A stretch of DNA of 64,000 nucleotides from Neodontobutis hainanensis (Eukaryota > Chordata > Actinopteri > Gobiiformes > Odontobutidae). The notes beneath the pieces were generated by a model, which saw only the letters and a list, made by a program, of their open reading frames with translations, was not told the DNA's origin and ran no database searches. Positions 1 through 13,548 of this stretch are shown piece after piece. Position numbers and translations under genes: made by a program. The stretch lies in NCBI GenBank assembly GCA_024349245.1, contig JALDNG010001004.1:1-64000 (forward strand), read 5' to 3'. How positions within the stretch are numbered: position 1 is the stretch's first letter; every line of letters starts with the position of its first letter.

Positions 1-276
1 ATTACTGTAAACGTCCAGTAGAACAGACAATGTGCAGAAGAATAGACTCTAGAGGTGCATTACTACAGACTGTAGATGAGCATTAGAACATACTCTATAT
101 GAGTATTAGAAAACACTGTAGAAATGCTTTAGAACAGACTGTAGAGATGCAGTTGTATAGAATTGTAGACAAGCATTAAAACAGACTGTAGAAGTGCAGT
201 ACTTCAGACTGTAGATGTGCAGTAGAAAAGACTATTGAGGTGCAGTAGTACAGAATGTCGACATTTATTATTGCCC
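1..276 (-). repeat. 23-bp satellite array, minus orientation, left edge
   Basis: Tandem units of about 23 bp whose plus-strand core reads TACAGTCTGTTCTAATGC appear here as the reverse complement (AGAACAGACTGTAGA repeated). The array runs off the left edge of the window. Orientation flips at about 276, after a distinctive TTTATTATTGCCC spacer. The same minus-to-plus junction with the same spacer recurs near 20,079. No gene is supported. Confidence 0.93.
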
Positions 277-3200
277 TTCTACTGTCTCTTCTAATGCTGC
301 CTACTGTCTGTATTACTGCACCTCTACAGTCTGTACTAAAGCACATCTACAGTCTGTTCTAATGCTCGTCCACAGTCTATTCTTATGCAGGTCTTTAGTC
401 TTTACTACTGCACATCTACAGTCTGTTCTAATGGACGCCTACATTCTGTTCTAATGCTCATCTACAGTCTGTTCTATTGTATGTCTACAGTCTTTTCTAC
501 TGCACATCAACAGTCTGTTCTAATGCTCGTCTACAGTCTGTACAACTGCACCTCTACTGTCTGTTCTACTGCATGTCTACAGTCTGATCTAATGCCATTT
601 TACAGTCTGTACTATTGCTCTACTGCACTCTATTCTACTGCACGTCTACAGTCATTTTTACTGCACATCTAAAATCTGTTCTAATTGTCAGTCTGTTCTA
701 CAATCTACAGTCTGTACTAATTCTGCTCTGAAGTCTGTTCAACTGCATGTCTACAGTCTGTTCAACTGCACCTCTACAGTCTGTACTACTGCACTTCTAC
801 AGTCTGTTCTAATGCTCGTCTACAGTCTGTATTACTGCACCTCTACAGTCTGTTATAAATGCATGTCTACAGTGTTTTCTAAAACTCATATACAGTCTGT
901 TTATTTGCTCATCTACAGTCTGTACTACTGCAGCTCTAGAGTCTATTCTTTTGCACATTGTCAGTTTGTTCTACGGGACGTTTACAGTCATTTCTATTGC
1001 TCGTTTACAGTCTGTTCTAAGGTAATTCTAGAGTCTGTACTACTGCTGCTCTGATTTCTGTTCACCTGCACGTCTACAGTCTGTTTTACTGCAAATCTAC
1101 AATCTGTTCTAATTGTCAGTCTGTTCTACTGGACGTTTACAGCCTGTTCTAAAGCTCATCTACAGTCTGTTCTAAAGCCAATCTAGAGTCTGTACTACTG
1201 CTGCTCTGACATCTGTTCAAATGCACATCTAAAGTCTGTTCAACTGCACGTCTACAGTCTGTTTTACTGCACATCTACAGTCTGTTCTAATGCACATCTA
1301 CAGTCTGTTCTAATGCAAGTCTACAGTCTGTACTACTGCTCATCTACAGTCTGTTCTATTGCACATCTACAGTCTGTTCTGATAAATGTCTACAGTCTGT
1401 TCTACTACACATCTACAGTCTGTACAACTGCACCTCTACAGTCTGTTCTACTGGCTGTCTACAGTCTGTTCTAATGCCATTTTACAGTCTTTACTACTGC
1501 TCTACTGCAGTCTATTCTACTGCACTTCTACAGTCTGTTCTACTGCACGACTATAGTCTGTATTAATAAATGTCTACAGTCTTTTCTAATGCACATCTAC
1601 AGTGTGTTCTTGTGGAAGTCTACAGTCTGTTCTAATAATTGTCTAGAGTCTGTTCTACTGCGCCTACAGTCTCTTCTAATAATAGTCAACATTCTGTACT
1701 ACAGCACCTCTACAGTCTCTTCTACTGCACATCTACAGTTTGTTCTAGTGGTCGTCTACAGTCTGTACTACTTCACCTCTACAGTCTGTTGTAAAGCATG
1801 TCTACAGTCTTTTCTAATACTAATGTACAGTCTGTTCTAATGCTCGTGTAAAGTCTTAACTACTGCACCTCTACAGTCTATTATTCTGCACATCGTCAGT
1901 CTTTTCTAATGCACATCTACAGTCTGTTCTAATGGACAACTACAGTCTGTTCTAATGCACATCTATAGTCTGTTCTAATGCTCGTCCACAGTCTGTTCTA
2001 ATGCAGGTCTTTAGTCTGTACTATTGCACATCTACAGTCTGTTCTACTAGACGTATACAGTCTGTTCTAATGCTCGTCTACAGTCTGTTCTATTGCGTCT
2101 ACAGTCTCTTATAATGCTACTTTACAGTCTGTACCTCTGCTCTACCGCATTTTGTTCTACTGCACGTCTATAGTCTTTTTAAACGTCTATAGTCTATTCT
2201 ACAGCATTTCTACAGTCATTACTACTGTACTTCTAAAGTCTATTCTAATGCTCATCAACAGTCTGTTCTAATGCAAGTCTACAGTCTGTGCTACTGCTCA
2301 TCTACAGTCTGTACTACTGCACTTCTAAAATCTGTTCTAATGCTCATCTGCAGTCTGTATTACTGCACCTCTACAATCTGTTCTAAAGCATATCTAGAGT
2401 GTTTTCTAATATTCATATAGAGTCTGTTCTAATGCTCGTCTACAGTCTGTACTACTGCACCTCTATAGTCTATTCTTCTGCACTTTGTCAGTCTGTTCTG
2501 ATAAACGTCTACAGTCTTTTCTACTACACATCTACAGTCTCTACTACTGCACTTCTAAAGTCTGTTTCTAATGCACATCTACAGTCTGTTCTAATGCAAG
2601 TCTATAGTCAGTACTACTGCTCATCTATGGTCTGTTCTAGTGCAGGTCTACAGTCTGTTCTAATAATCGTCTACAGTCTATAGTCTGTTCTAATGCTCGT
2701 CCACAGTCTGTTCTAATGCAAGTCTATAATCTGTACTACTGCTCATTTACAGTCTGTTCTAATGCAAGTCTACAGTCTGTACTACTGCTCATTTACGGTC
2801 TGTTCTACTACAGGTCTACAGTCTGTTGTAATAAACGTCTACAGTCTGTTCTACTGCACATCTACAGTCTGTACTACTGCACTTCTACAGTCTGTTCTAA
2901 TGCTCGTCTACAGTCTGTATTACTGCACGTCTACAGTCATTTCAACTACACCTCAACAGTCTGTTCTAATGCCAGTTTACATTCTTTACCTCTGCTCTAC
3001 TGCAGTCTGTTCTACTGCACGTCTACAGTCTGTTCTACTGCTGCTCTGAAGTCTGTTCAACTGCATGTCTGTAGTCTGTTCAACTGCACCTCTACGTCTG
3101 TTCTATTGTATGTCTACATTCTGTTCTAATGCACATCTACAGTCTGTTCTAATGCAAGTCTACAGTCTGTACTACTGCTCGTGTACAGTCTGTACTATTG

Positions 3201-4624
3201 CACCTCTACAGTCTGTTCTAAAGTATGTCTACAGTCTATTCTAATACTCATACACAGTCTGTTCTAATGCTCGTCTACAGTCTCTACTAACGGACATTTA
3301 AATTCTATTCTTCTGCAGCATCATTAGTCTGTTTACTGGACATCTACAGTCTGTTCTATACACGTATATAGTCTCTTCAAATACTCGTCCACAGTCTGTT
3401 CTAATGCAGTCTGTACTACTGCACATCTATAGTCTGTTCTATTGCTCGAATACAGTCTGTTCTAATGTCCAATAAAAGTCTTTACTACTCCACCTCTACA
3501 GTTTGTTCTACTTCTCCTTTACAGTCTGTTCTACTGCAGGTCTACAGTCTGTTCTACTGCACATCTACAGTCTGTTCTAATGCACATCTACAGTCTGTTC
3601 AACTGCAAGTCCACTGTCTCTTCTACTGCTCTTCTACAATCTGTTCTACTGCACAACTCTAGTCGGTTTTATTAAAGGTCTACAGTCTGTTCTAATGCAC
3701 ATCTACAGTCTGTTCTAATGCACATCTACAGTCTGTTCTAATGCAAGTCTACAGTCTTTACTACTGCTCATCTACGGTCTGTTCTACTGCAGGTCTAAAA
3801 TCTCTTCTAATAAATGTCTACAGTCTGTTCTACTGCACATCTACAGTCTGTAATACTGCACTTCTACAGACTGTTCTAATGCTTGTCTACAGTCTGTATT
3901 ACTGCACCTCTACAGTCTGTTCCAAAGCATGTCTAGAGTGTTTTCTTATACTCAAATACAGTCTGTTTTAATGCTCGTCTACAGTCTGTTAAACTGCACC
4001 TCTACAGTCTGTTCTAAAGCATGTCTATAGTGTTTTCTAATTCAAATATACAGTTTGTTCTAATGCTTGTCTACAGTCTGAACTACTGCTCTTCTACAGT
4101 CTGTTCTAAAGCATGTCTAGAGTGTTTTCTAATACTCATATACAGTCTGTTCTAATGCTCATGTACAGTCTGTAGTACTGCACCTAGTCTATTCTTCTGC
4201 ACATTGTCAGTCTGTTTTACTGGATGTTTACAGTCATTTCTAATGCAAGTCTACAGTCTGTACTACTGCTCATCTACAGTCTGTTCTAATGCCAGTTTAC
4301 AGTCTGTACTTCTGCTCTACTGCAGTCTGTTCTACTGCACGTCTACAGTCTGTTTTACTGCTCATATACAGTCTGTTCTAATGCACATCTACAGTCTGTT
4401 CTAATGAAAGTCTACATTCTGTACTACTGCTCACCTACAGTCTGTTCTTTTGCACGTCTACATTCTGTTCTGATAAACTTCTACAGTCTGTTCTACTGCA
4501 TATCTACAGTCTATACTACTGCACTTTTAAAGTCTGTTCTAATGCACATCTACAGTCTGTTCTCATGCAAGTCTAAAGTTTGTACTACTGCTCATCTACG
4601 GTCTGTTCTACTGCAGGTCTACAG
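277..4624 (+). repeat. 23-bp satellite array, plus orientation, block A
   Basis: Continuous 23-bp units with core TACAGTCTGTTCTAATGC and unit-to-unit variation, for example TCTGTACTACTGC, TCTGTTCTAAAGC and CTAATAATTGTC variants. Variants recur in a larger order: the stretch near 2,490-2,960 reappears near 7,420-8,240, which indicates multi-kilobase higher-order duplication. Because 23 is not a multiple of 3, each reading frame cycles through all three phases of the unit every 69 bp. This gives open frames of 60-137 codons built on a 23-residue repeat (YSLYYCTSTVCS-like). They have no independent starts, no splice context and no recognisable domain, so I treat them as artefacts. Confidence 0.93.
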
Positions 4625-4984
4625 TTAATGGATTGGATTTATATTGCGCTTTTCTCCCAAGGGACCAAGGGACTCAAAGCGCCCACAAGCCGTCCATTAT
4701 TCATTCATACACAGTCACACACTGGTGATGGTAACTACAACTGTAGCCACAGATGCCCTGGGGCAGACTGACAGAGACGTGGCAGCCATTTTGCGCCTAA
4801 GGCCTCTTTGAACATCACCACATACATTCACTGAACATTCTTAAACATTCATACGAGGCAAGGTGGGTTAAGTGTCTTGCCCAAGGACACAATGACAGAA
4901 TGAATTGTGGGGAGAGCGGAATCGAACACACTACCTTCCGGTTGAAAGACGACCGCTCTACCACTGAGCCACTGACGCCCTATA
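4625..4984 (-). mobile_element. tRNA-derived SINE with L2-like tail
   Basis: A 360-bp island interrupts the satellite. Read on the minus strand it begins near 4,980 with a tRNA-like head: an A-box TGGCTCAGTGG (4,961-4,971) and a B-box TGTTCGATTCC (4,918-4,928). A body follows containing GTGTCCTTGGGCAAGACACT, familiar from abundant teleost SINEs. It ends near 4,625 with a tail containing CTTTGAGT and GCAATATAAAT. The tail resembles the 3' end of the L2-type LINE at 58,450-58,510, which suggests L2-machinery mobilisation (inference). The flanks share TACAGT on both sides and could be a target-site duplication, although that motif is also part of the satellite unit. The equivalent position in the other array copy has no SINE. 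Confidence 0.88.
4918..4971 (-). promoter_or_regulatory. RNA polymerase III internal promoter (A and B boxes) of the SINE
   Basis: On the minus strand the A-box TGGCTCAGTGG lies at 4,971-4,961 and the B-box TGTTCGATTCC at 4,928-4,918. Their spacing is that of a type 2 internal promoter. The first B-box base is T where the usual consensus has G. Activity is not shown by sequence alone. Confidence 0.8.
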
Positions 4985-7900
4985 CAGTCTGTTATAATGA
5001 ACGTCTACAGTCTGTTCTACTGCACATCTACAGTCTGTTCTAAAGCATGTCTAGAGAGTTTTCTAATACTAATATAAAGTCTGTTCTAATGCTCGTCTAC
5101 AGTCTGAACTAATGCACCACTAAAGTCTATTCCTCTGAAGCATTGTCAGTCTGTTCTACTGCAAGTCTACAGTCTGTTCTAATGCCAGTCTAGAGTGTGT
5201 ACTACTGCGGCTCCACAGTCTGTTCTACTGCACATCTACAATCTCTTCTACTGCACATGTACAGTCTGTTCTAATGGTCGTCTACAGTCAGTTCTAATGC
5301 TCGTCTACAATCAGTTCTGAAGCCATTCTAGAGTCTGTACTACTGCTGCTATGAAGTCTGTTCAACTGCACGTCTACAATCTGTTCAACTGCACCACTAC
5401 AGTCTGTTCTATTGTACTGCGTCTACAGTCTGTTCTACTGCACGACTATAGTCTCTTTTAATAAACGTCTACAGTCTCCTCTAATGCACATCTACAGTCT
5501 GTTCTACTGGATGTCTACAGTCTTTTCTAATAATTGTCTAGAGTCTGTTCTACTGCACGTCTACAGTCTTTTTTCATAATTGTCAACTTTCCGTACTACT
5601 GCACCTCTACAGTCTCTTCTACTGCACATCTACAGTTTGTTCTAATGGTCGTCTAGAGTCTGTACTAGTGAAACTCTACAGTCTGTTCTAAAACATGTCT
5701 ACAGTCTTTTCTAATACTCATCTACAGTCTGTTCTAATGCTCGTGTAAAGTCTCAACTATTGCCCTCTACAGTCTATTCTTCTGCACATCGTCAGTCTGT
5801 TCTACTGCACATCTACAGTTTGTTCTACTGCACATCTACAGTCTTTTCTAATGCAAGTCTACAGTCTGTTCTACTGTTTGTCGACTATAGTCTGTTGTGA
5901 TAATTGTCGACATTCTGTACTACTGCATCTCTACAATTTGTTCTACTTCACTACATTATGTTCTTATGCACGTCTATTGTCTGTTCTAATGCTCGTCCAC
6001 AGTCTGCTCTAATGCAGGTCTTTAGTCTGTAAAACTGCACAAATACAGACTGTTCTACTGACGTCTACAATCTGTTCTAATGCTCGTCTACAGTCTGTTC
6101 TATGCAGTCTACAGTCTGTTCTAATGCACATCTACAGTCTGTTCTACTGGACGTTTACAGTCTGTTCTAATGCTCGTCTACAGTCAGTTCTAAAGCCAAT
6201 CTAGAGTCTGTTCTACTGCTGCTGCTCTGAAGTCTGTTCAACTCCAAGTCTACAGTCTGTTCTAGTGCCATTTTACAGTCTGTACCTCTGCTCTACTGAA
6301 GTCTGTTCTATTGCACTTCTACAGTCTTTTTACTGCATATCTACAGTCTGTTCTACTGAAGATCTACAGTCTGTTCTAATGCAAGTCTACAGTCTATACT
6401 ACTGCTCATCTACACTCTGTTCTACTGCACGTCTACAGTCTCTACTACTGCACTTCTAAAGTCTGTTCTAATGCACATCTACAGTCTCTTCTAATGCAAG
6501 TCTACAGTCTTTACTACTGCTCATCTATGGTCTGTTCTACTGCAGGTCTAAAATCTCTTCTAATAAATGTTTACAGTCTGTTTAACTGCAAGTCTACAGT
6601 CTGTTCAACTGCACCTCTACAGTCTGTTCTAATGCTCGTCTACAGTCTGTATTACTGCACCTCTACAGTCTGTTCTAAAGCATGTCTAGAGTGTTTTGTA
6701 ATACTTATATACAGTCTGTTCTAATGCTCGTCTACAGTCTGTACTACTCCATCTCTACAGTCTATTCTTCTGCACATTGTCAGTCTGTTCTACTGGACGT
6801 TTACAGTCTTTTTAATGCTCATCTACAGTCATTTCTAAAGCCAATCTAGTGTCTGTACTACTGCTGCTCTGAAGTCTGTTTAACTGCAAGTCTACAGTAT
6901 GTTCAACTGCACCTCTACAGTCTTTTCTAATGCCAGTTTACAGTCTGTTCTATTGCTCTACTGCAGTCTGTTCTACTGCATGTCTACAGTCTGTTTTACT
7001 GCACATCTACAGTCTGTTATAATGCACATCTACAGTCTGTTCCAATGCAAGTCTACAAGTTGTACTACTGCTCATGTACGGTCTGTTCTACTCCACGTCT
7101 ACAATCTGTTTTAATAAACGTCTACAGTCTGTTCTGCACATTTACAGTCTGTACTACTGCACTTCTACAGTCTTTTTAATGCTCGTCTACAGTCTGTATT
7201 ACTGCACCTCTACAGTCTGTTGTAAAGCATTTCTAGTAGTGTTTTCTAATACTCATATAGAGTCTGTTCTAATGTTCGTCTACAGTCTGAACTACTACAT
7301 TTCTACAGTCTGTTCTAAAGCATGTCTACAGTGTTTTCTAATACTCATATACAGTCTGTTCTAATGCTCGTCTACAGTCTGTACTACTGCACGTCTACAG
7401 TCTGTTCTACTGCATGTCTGCAGTCTGTTTTGATAAACATCTACAGTCTTTTCTACTACACATCTACAGTCTCTACTACTGCACTTCTAAAGTCTGTTTC
7501 TAATGCACATCTACAGTCTGTTCTAATGCAAGTCTATAGTCTGTACTACTGCTCATCCATGGTCTGTTCTAGTGCAGGTCTACAGTCTGTTCTAATAAAC
7601 GTCTACAGTCTATAGTCTGTTCTAATGCTCGTCCACAGTCTGTTTTAATGCATGTCTTAATTCTGTACTACTGCACATTTACGGTCTGTTCTACTAGATG
7701 TCTACAGTCTGTTCTAATGCTTGTATACAGTCTGTTGTATTGTACGTCTACAGTCTTTTAAATGCACATCTACAGTCTGTTCAACTGCACGTCTACAGTC
7801 TTTTCAACTGCACCTCAACAGTCTCTTCTAATGCCAGTTTACAGTCTGTACCTCTGCTCTACTGCAGTCTGTTCTACCGCACGTCTACAGTCTCTTTTTC

Positions 7901-10900
7901 TGCACATCTACAGTCTGTTCTAATGCACATCTACAGTCTGTTCTAATGCAAGTCTATAATCTGTACTACTGCTCATCTACAGTCTGTTCTAATGCAAGTT
8001 TATAATCTGTACTACTGCTCATCTACAGTCTGTTCTAATGCAAGTCTACAGTCTGTACTACTGCTCATTTATGGTCTGTTCTACTGCAAGTCTACAGTCT
8101 GTTCTAATAAACGTCTACAGTCTGTTCTACTGCACATTTACAGTCTGTACTACTGCACTTCTACAGTCTGTTCTAATGCTCGTCTACAGTCTGTATTACT
8201 GCACGTCTACAGTCATTTTAACTGCACCTCAACAGTCTGTTCTAATGCCAGTTTACATTCTTTACCTCTGCTCTACTGCAGTCTGTTCTACTGCATGTCT
8301 ACAGTCTGTTTTACTGCTCATATACAGTCTGTTCTACTGCACGACTACAGTCTGTTCTAAAGCCAGTCTAGAGTCTGTTCTACTGCTGCTCTGAAGTCTT
8401 TTCAACTGCATGTCTATAGTCTGTTTAACTGCACCTCTACGTCTGTTCTATTGTATGTCTACATTCTGTTCTAATGCACATCTACAGTCTGTTCTAATGC
8501 TCGTCTACAGTCTCTACTAACGGACCATTAAATTATTTTCTTCTGCAGCATCATTAGACTGTTTTACTGGACATCTACAGTCTGTTCTAATACACGTCTA
8601 TAGTCTGTTCAAATACTCGTCCACAGTCTGTTCTAATGCAGTCTGTACTACTGCACATCTATAGTCTGTTCTATTGCTCGAATACCGTCTGTTCTAATGC
8701 CCATAAAAGTCTTTACTACTCCACCTCTACAGTTTGTTCTACATCTCCTCTACAGTCTGTTCTACTGCAGCTCTACAGTCTGTTTTAATGCCAGTCTAGA
8801 GTCTGTACTACTGCTACTCTGCAGTCTGTTCTACTGCAAGTCTACATTCTGTTCTACTGCACATCTACAGTCTGTTCTAATGCACATCTATAGTCTGTTC
8901 TAATGCTTGTCTACAGTCTGAACTACTGCACCTCTACAATCTGTTCTAAAGCATGTCTACAGTGTTTTCTAATACTCATATACAGTCTGTTCTAATGCTC
9001 GTCTACAGTCTGAACTACTGCAACTCTACAGTCTGTTCTAAAGCATATCTACAGTGTTTTCTAATACTCATATACTGTCTGTTCTAATCCTCATCTACAG
9101 TCTGTACTACTGCACCTCTAGAGTCTATTCTTCTGCACATTCTCAGTCTGTTCTACAGGTTGTTTACTGTTTGTTCTAATGCTCGTCTACAGTCTGTTCC
9201 AAAGCCAATCTAGAGTCTGTTCTACTTCTGCTCTGAAGTCTATTCAACTGCACATCTACAGTCTGTTCAACTGCACCTCTACAGTCTTTTCTATTGTTAA
9301 TAGATAATAATTGTCTAGAGTCTGTTATACTGCACGTCTACAGTCTCTTTTAATAATTGTCAACTTTCTGTACTACTGCACCTCTACAGTCTCTTCTACT
9401 GCACATCTACAGTTTGTTCTAATGGTCGTCTAGAGTCTGTACTACTGGAACTCTACAGTCTGTTCTAAAACATGTCTACAGTCTTTTCTAATACTCATGT
9501 ACAGTCTGTTCTAATGCTCGTGTAAAGTCTCAACTACTGCCCTCTACAGTCCATTCTTCTGCACATCTACAGTCTGTTCTAATGCACATCTACAATCTGT
9601 TCTAATGGAATTCTCCAGTCTGTACTACTGCTCGTCTACAGTTTGTTCTACTGCTCTTCTACAGTCTGTTCTAAAAACGTCTACAGTCTGTACTACTGCA
9701 CATCTACAGTTTGTACTAAAGCATGTTAGAGTGTTTTCTAATACTAATATACAGTCTGTTTTAATGCTCGTCTACAGTCTGTACAACTGCACCTCTACTG
9801 CCTGTTCTAAAGCATGTCTAGAGTGTTTTCTAATATTCATATAGAGTCTGTTCTAATGCTCATCTACAGTCTGAACTACTGCACCTCTACAGTCTGTTCT
9901 AAAGCTCATCTACAGTCTGTTCTAAAGCCAATCTAGAGTCTGTACTACTGCTGCTCTAAAGTCTGTTCAACTGGACGTCTACAGTCTGGTCTACTGCACA
10001 TCTAGTTTGTTTTAATGCTCGTCTACAGTCTGTACTACTGCACCTCTACAGTCTCTTCTAAAGCATGTCTACAGTCTTTTCTAATAGTCATGTACAGGCT
10101 GTTCTAATCCTCGTGTAAAGTCTCAACTACTGCAACTCTTCAGTCTATTCTTCTGCACCTCGTCAGTCTGTTCTACTGCACATCTACAGTCTATTCTAAT
10201 GGACATCAACTGTATGTTCTAATGAAAGTCTACAGTCTGTACAACTGCTCATCTACAGTCTGTTCTACTGCACGTGTACAGTCTGTTGTATTGCTCATCT
10301 ACAGTCTGTTCTACTGCACGTTTACAGTCTGTTCTAATACAAGTCTACAGTCTCTACTACTGCTCATTTACAGTCTGTTCTACTACACATCTACAGTCTC
10401 TACTACTGCACTTCTAAAGTCTGTTCTAGTGCACATCTACACTCTCTTCTAATGCTCGTCTACAGTCTGTACTACTGCATTTCTACAGTCTATTCTTCTG
10501 CACATTGTCAGTCTGTTCTAATGCCAGTTTACAGTCTGTACTACTGTTCTACTACAGTCTCGTCCACTGCACGTCTACAGTCTGTTCTACTACACATCTA
10601 CAGTCTCTACTACTGCACTTCTAAAGTCTGTTCTAATGCACATCTACACTCTCTTCTAATGCTCGTCTACAGTCTGTACTACTGCATTTCTATAGTCTAT
10701 TCTTCTGCACATTGTCAGTCTGTTCTACTGGACGTTTACAGTCTTTTCTAATTTTCATCTACAGTCTGTATTACTGCACCTCTACAGTCTGTTCTAAAGC
10801 ATGTTTAGAGTGTTTTCTAATACTCATATACAGTCTGTTCTAATGCTTGTCTACAGTCTGTACTACTGCATCTCTACAGTCTATTCTTCTGCATATTGTC

Positions 10901-11635
10901 AGTCTGTTCTACTGACGTTTACAGTCTTTTCTAATTTTCATCTACAGTCTGTATTACTGCACCTCTACAGTCTGTTCTAAAGCATGTTTAGAGTGTTTTC
11001 TAATACTCATATACAGTCTGTTCTAATGTTCGTCTACAGTCGGAACTACTGAACCTCTACATTTTGTTATAAAGCAGATCTAGAGTGTTTTCTAATACTT
11101 ATATAGAGTCTGTTCTACTGGACGTTTATAGCCTGTTCTAATGCTCGTCTATAGTCAGTTCTAAAGCCCATCTAGAATCTGTACTACTGCTGCTCTGAAG
11201 TCTGCTCAACTGCACGTCTACTGTCTGTTCACCTGCACCTCTACAGTCTGTTCTAATGCCAGTTTACAGTCTGTACTACTGCTCTACTACAGTCTCGTCC
11301 ACTGCACATCTACAGTCTGTTTTACTGCACATCTACAGTCTGTTCTAATGTACATCTACTGTCTGTTCTAATGCAAGCCTACAGTCTGTACTACTGCTCA
11401 TCTACAGTCTGTTCTACTGCACGTCTACAGTCTGTTCTAATGCACATCTACAGTCTGTTCTAATGTAAGTCTACAGTCTGTACTACTGCTCATCTACAGT
11501 CTGTTCTACTGCACCTCTACAGTCTGTTCTACTACACGTGTACAGTCTCTACTACTGCACTTCTAAAGTCTTTTCTAATGCAAATCTATAGTCTGTTTTA
11601 CTGCTCATCTACGGTCTGTTCTACTGCAGGTCTAC
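4985..11635 (+). repeat. 23-bp satellite array, plus orientation, block B
   Basis: The same 23-bp satellite resumes directly after the SINE and ends at a plus-to-minus switch at about 11,635. There GCAGGTCTACAG runs into ACTGTAAACGCCCAGTAG. The stretch 8,890-11,635 matches 22,985-25,795 variant by variant, including the rare run CTATTGTTAATAGATAATAATTG near 9,295 and 23,378. It is therefore a long-range duplicate. Local tandem doubling is also visible, with 10,748-10,910 resembling 10,930-11,090. No gene is supported. Confidence 0.93.
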
Positions 11636-13548
11636 AGACTGTAAACGCCCAGTAGAACAGACTGACAATGTGCAGAAGAATAGACTGTAGAGATGCACTA
11701 GTAAAGACTGTAAACGCGCATTAGAACAGACTGTATATGAGTATTAGAAAACACTCTAGACATGCTTTAGAACAGACTGTAGAGGTGCAGTAGTTCAGAC
11801 TATAGACTAGCATTAGAACAGACTATATATGAGTATTAGAAAATACTCTAGACATGCTTTAGAACAGACTGTAGAGGTGCAGTTGTTCAGACTGTAGACG
11901 AGAATTAGAACGGACTGTAGATGTGCAGTAGAAGAGACTGTAGAGCTGCAGTAGCATAGACTGTCGACAATTATTAGAAAGGACTGTAGACGTGCAGTAG
12001 AACGGACTGTAGACAATTATTAGAACAGACTGTAGACTTGCAGTAGAACAGACTGATGATGCTGCAGAAGAATTGACTTTAAAGGCGCATTACTACAGAC
12101 TGTACACGAGAAATAGAACAGACTGTATATGAGTATTAGAATAGACTGAAGACATGATTTTAGAACAGACTGTAGAGGTGCAGTAGTACAGACTCTAGAC
12201 AAGTAGTAGTACAGACTGTCGACTTGCATTAGAACAGACTGTAGATGTGCATTAGAACAGACTGTAGATGTAAAATAGAACAGACTGTAGAGGTGCAGTT
12301 CAACAGACTGTAGACGTGCAGTTGAATAGTCTTCAGAGCAGCAGTAGTACAGACTCTAGATTGGCTGTAGAACAGACTGTAGACGATCATTAGAATAGAC
12401 TGTAAACGTCTAGTAGAACAGACTGTCAATGTGCAGAATAATAGATTCTAGAGGTGCAGTAGTACAGACTGTAGATGAGCATTAGATCAGACTGTAAATG
12501 AGTATTAGAAAACACTGTAGACATGCTTTAGAACAGACTGTAGAGGTCTAGATGTACAAACTGTAGACGAGCATTAGAACAGACTGTAGAGGAACAGTAG
12601 AACAAACTGTAGAGGTCGAGTAGTAAAGACTGTTATTGGGTAATAGAACAGATGATATTCGAGCAATAGAACAGACTATAGATGTGTGGTCGTACTGCAT
12701 TAGATCAGACTGTGGACGAACATTTGAACAGACTATAGACATGCATTAGAACAGACTGTAGATGTGCAGTAGAAGAGACTGTAGACAATTATTAGAACAG
12801 ACTGTAGACATGCAGTAGAACAGATTGTAGATGTGCAGTAGTATAGACTGTAAGAAGCAGTAGTACAGAATGTAGACAATTATTAGAACAGACAGAAGGC
12901 GTGCAGTAGAAAAGACTGTAGACGAGCAATAGAACAGACTGTAAACGCCCAGTAGAACAGACTGACGATGTGCAGAAGAATAGACTGTAGTGGTGCAGTA
13001 GTACAGACTGTAGACGAGCATTAGAACAGACTGTATATGAGTATTAGAAAACACTGTAGACATGCTTTACAACAGACTGTAGAGGTGCAGTAGTTGACTG
13101 TAGATGAGCATTAGAACAGACTGTATATGAGTATTAGAAAACACTAATAGAAATGCTTTACAACAGACTGTAGAGGTGCAGTAGAACAGACTGTAGACGT
13201 GCAGTAAAACAAACTGTAGACTTGCAATAGAGCAGACTGAAGACGTGCAGTAGAACAGACTGAAGACGCGCTGTAGAACAGACTGTAAACATGCAGTAGA
13301 ACAGACTGTAGACATGCATTAGAACAGACTGTAGATGTGCATTAGAACAGACTGTAGATGTGCAGTAAAACAGACCGTAGTTATGCAGTAGAACAGACTG
13401 CATTAGAGCAATAGTACAGACTGTAAACTGGCATTAGAACAGACTGTAGAGGTGCAGTTGTACAGACTGTAGATGTGCAGTAAAACAAACTGTAGATGAG
13501 CAGTAGTACAGACTGTAGACTTGCATTAGAACAGACTGTAGATGTCAA
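11636..13548 (-). repeat. 23-bp satellite array, minus orientation, block C
   Basis: Inverted units (AGAACAGACTGTAGACG and variants) run from the switch at 11,635 to a unique island. Minus-strand open frames of 64-105 codons here encode the same 23-residue pattern and are considered non-genic. Confidence 0.93.

Noticed and set aside
4580..4771. 63-codon frame across the satellite-SINE boundary
   Set aside because: It runs antisense through a tRNA-derived SINE and has no coding character.
4918..4980. A genuine tRNA gene on the minus strand
   Set aside because: A and B boxes are present, but the sequence continues into a SINE body and no complete cloverleaf with acceptor stem is visible.
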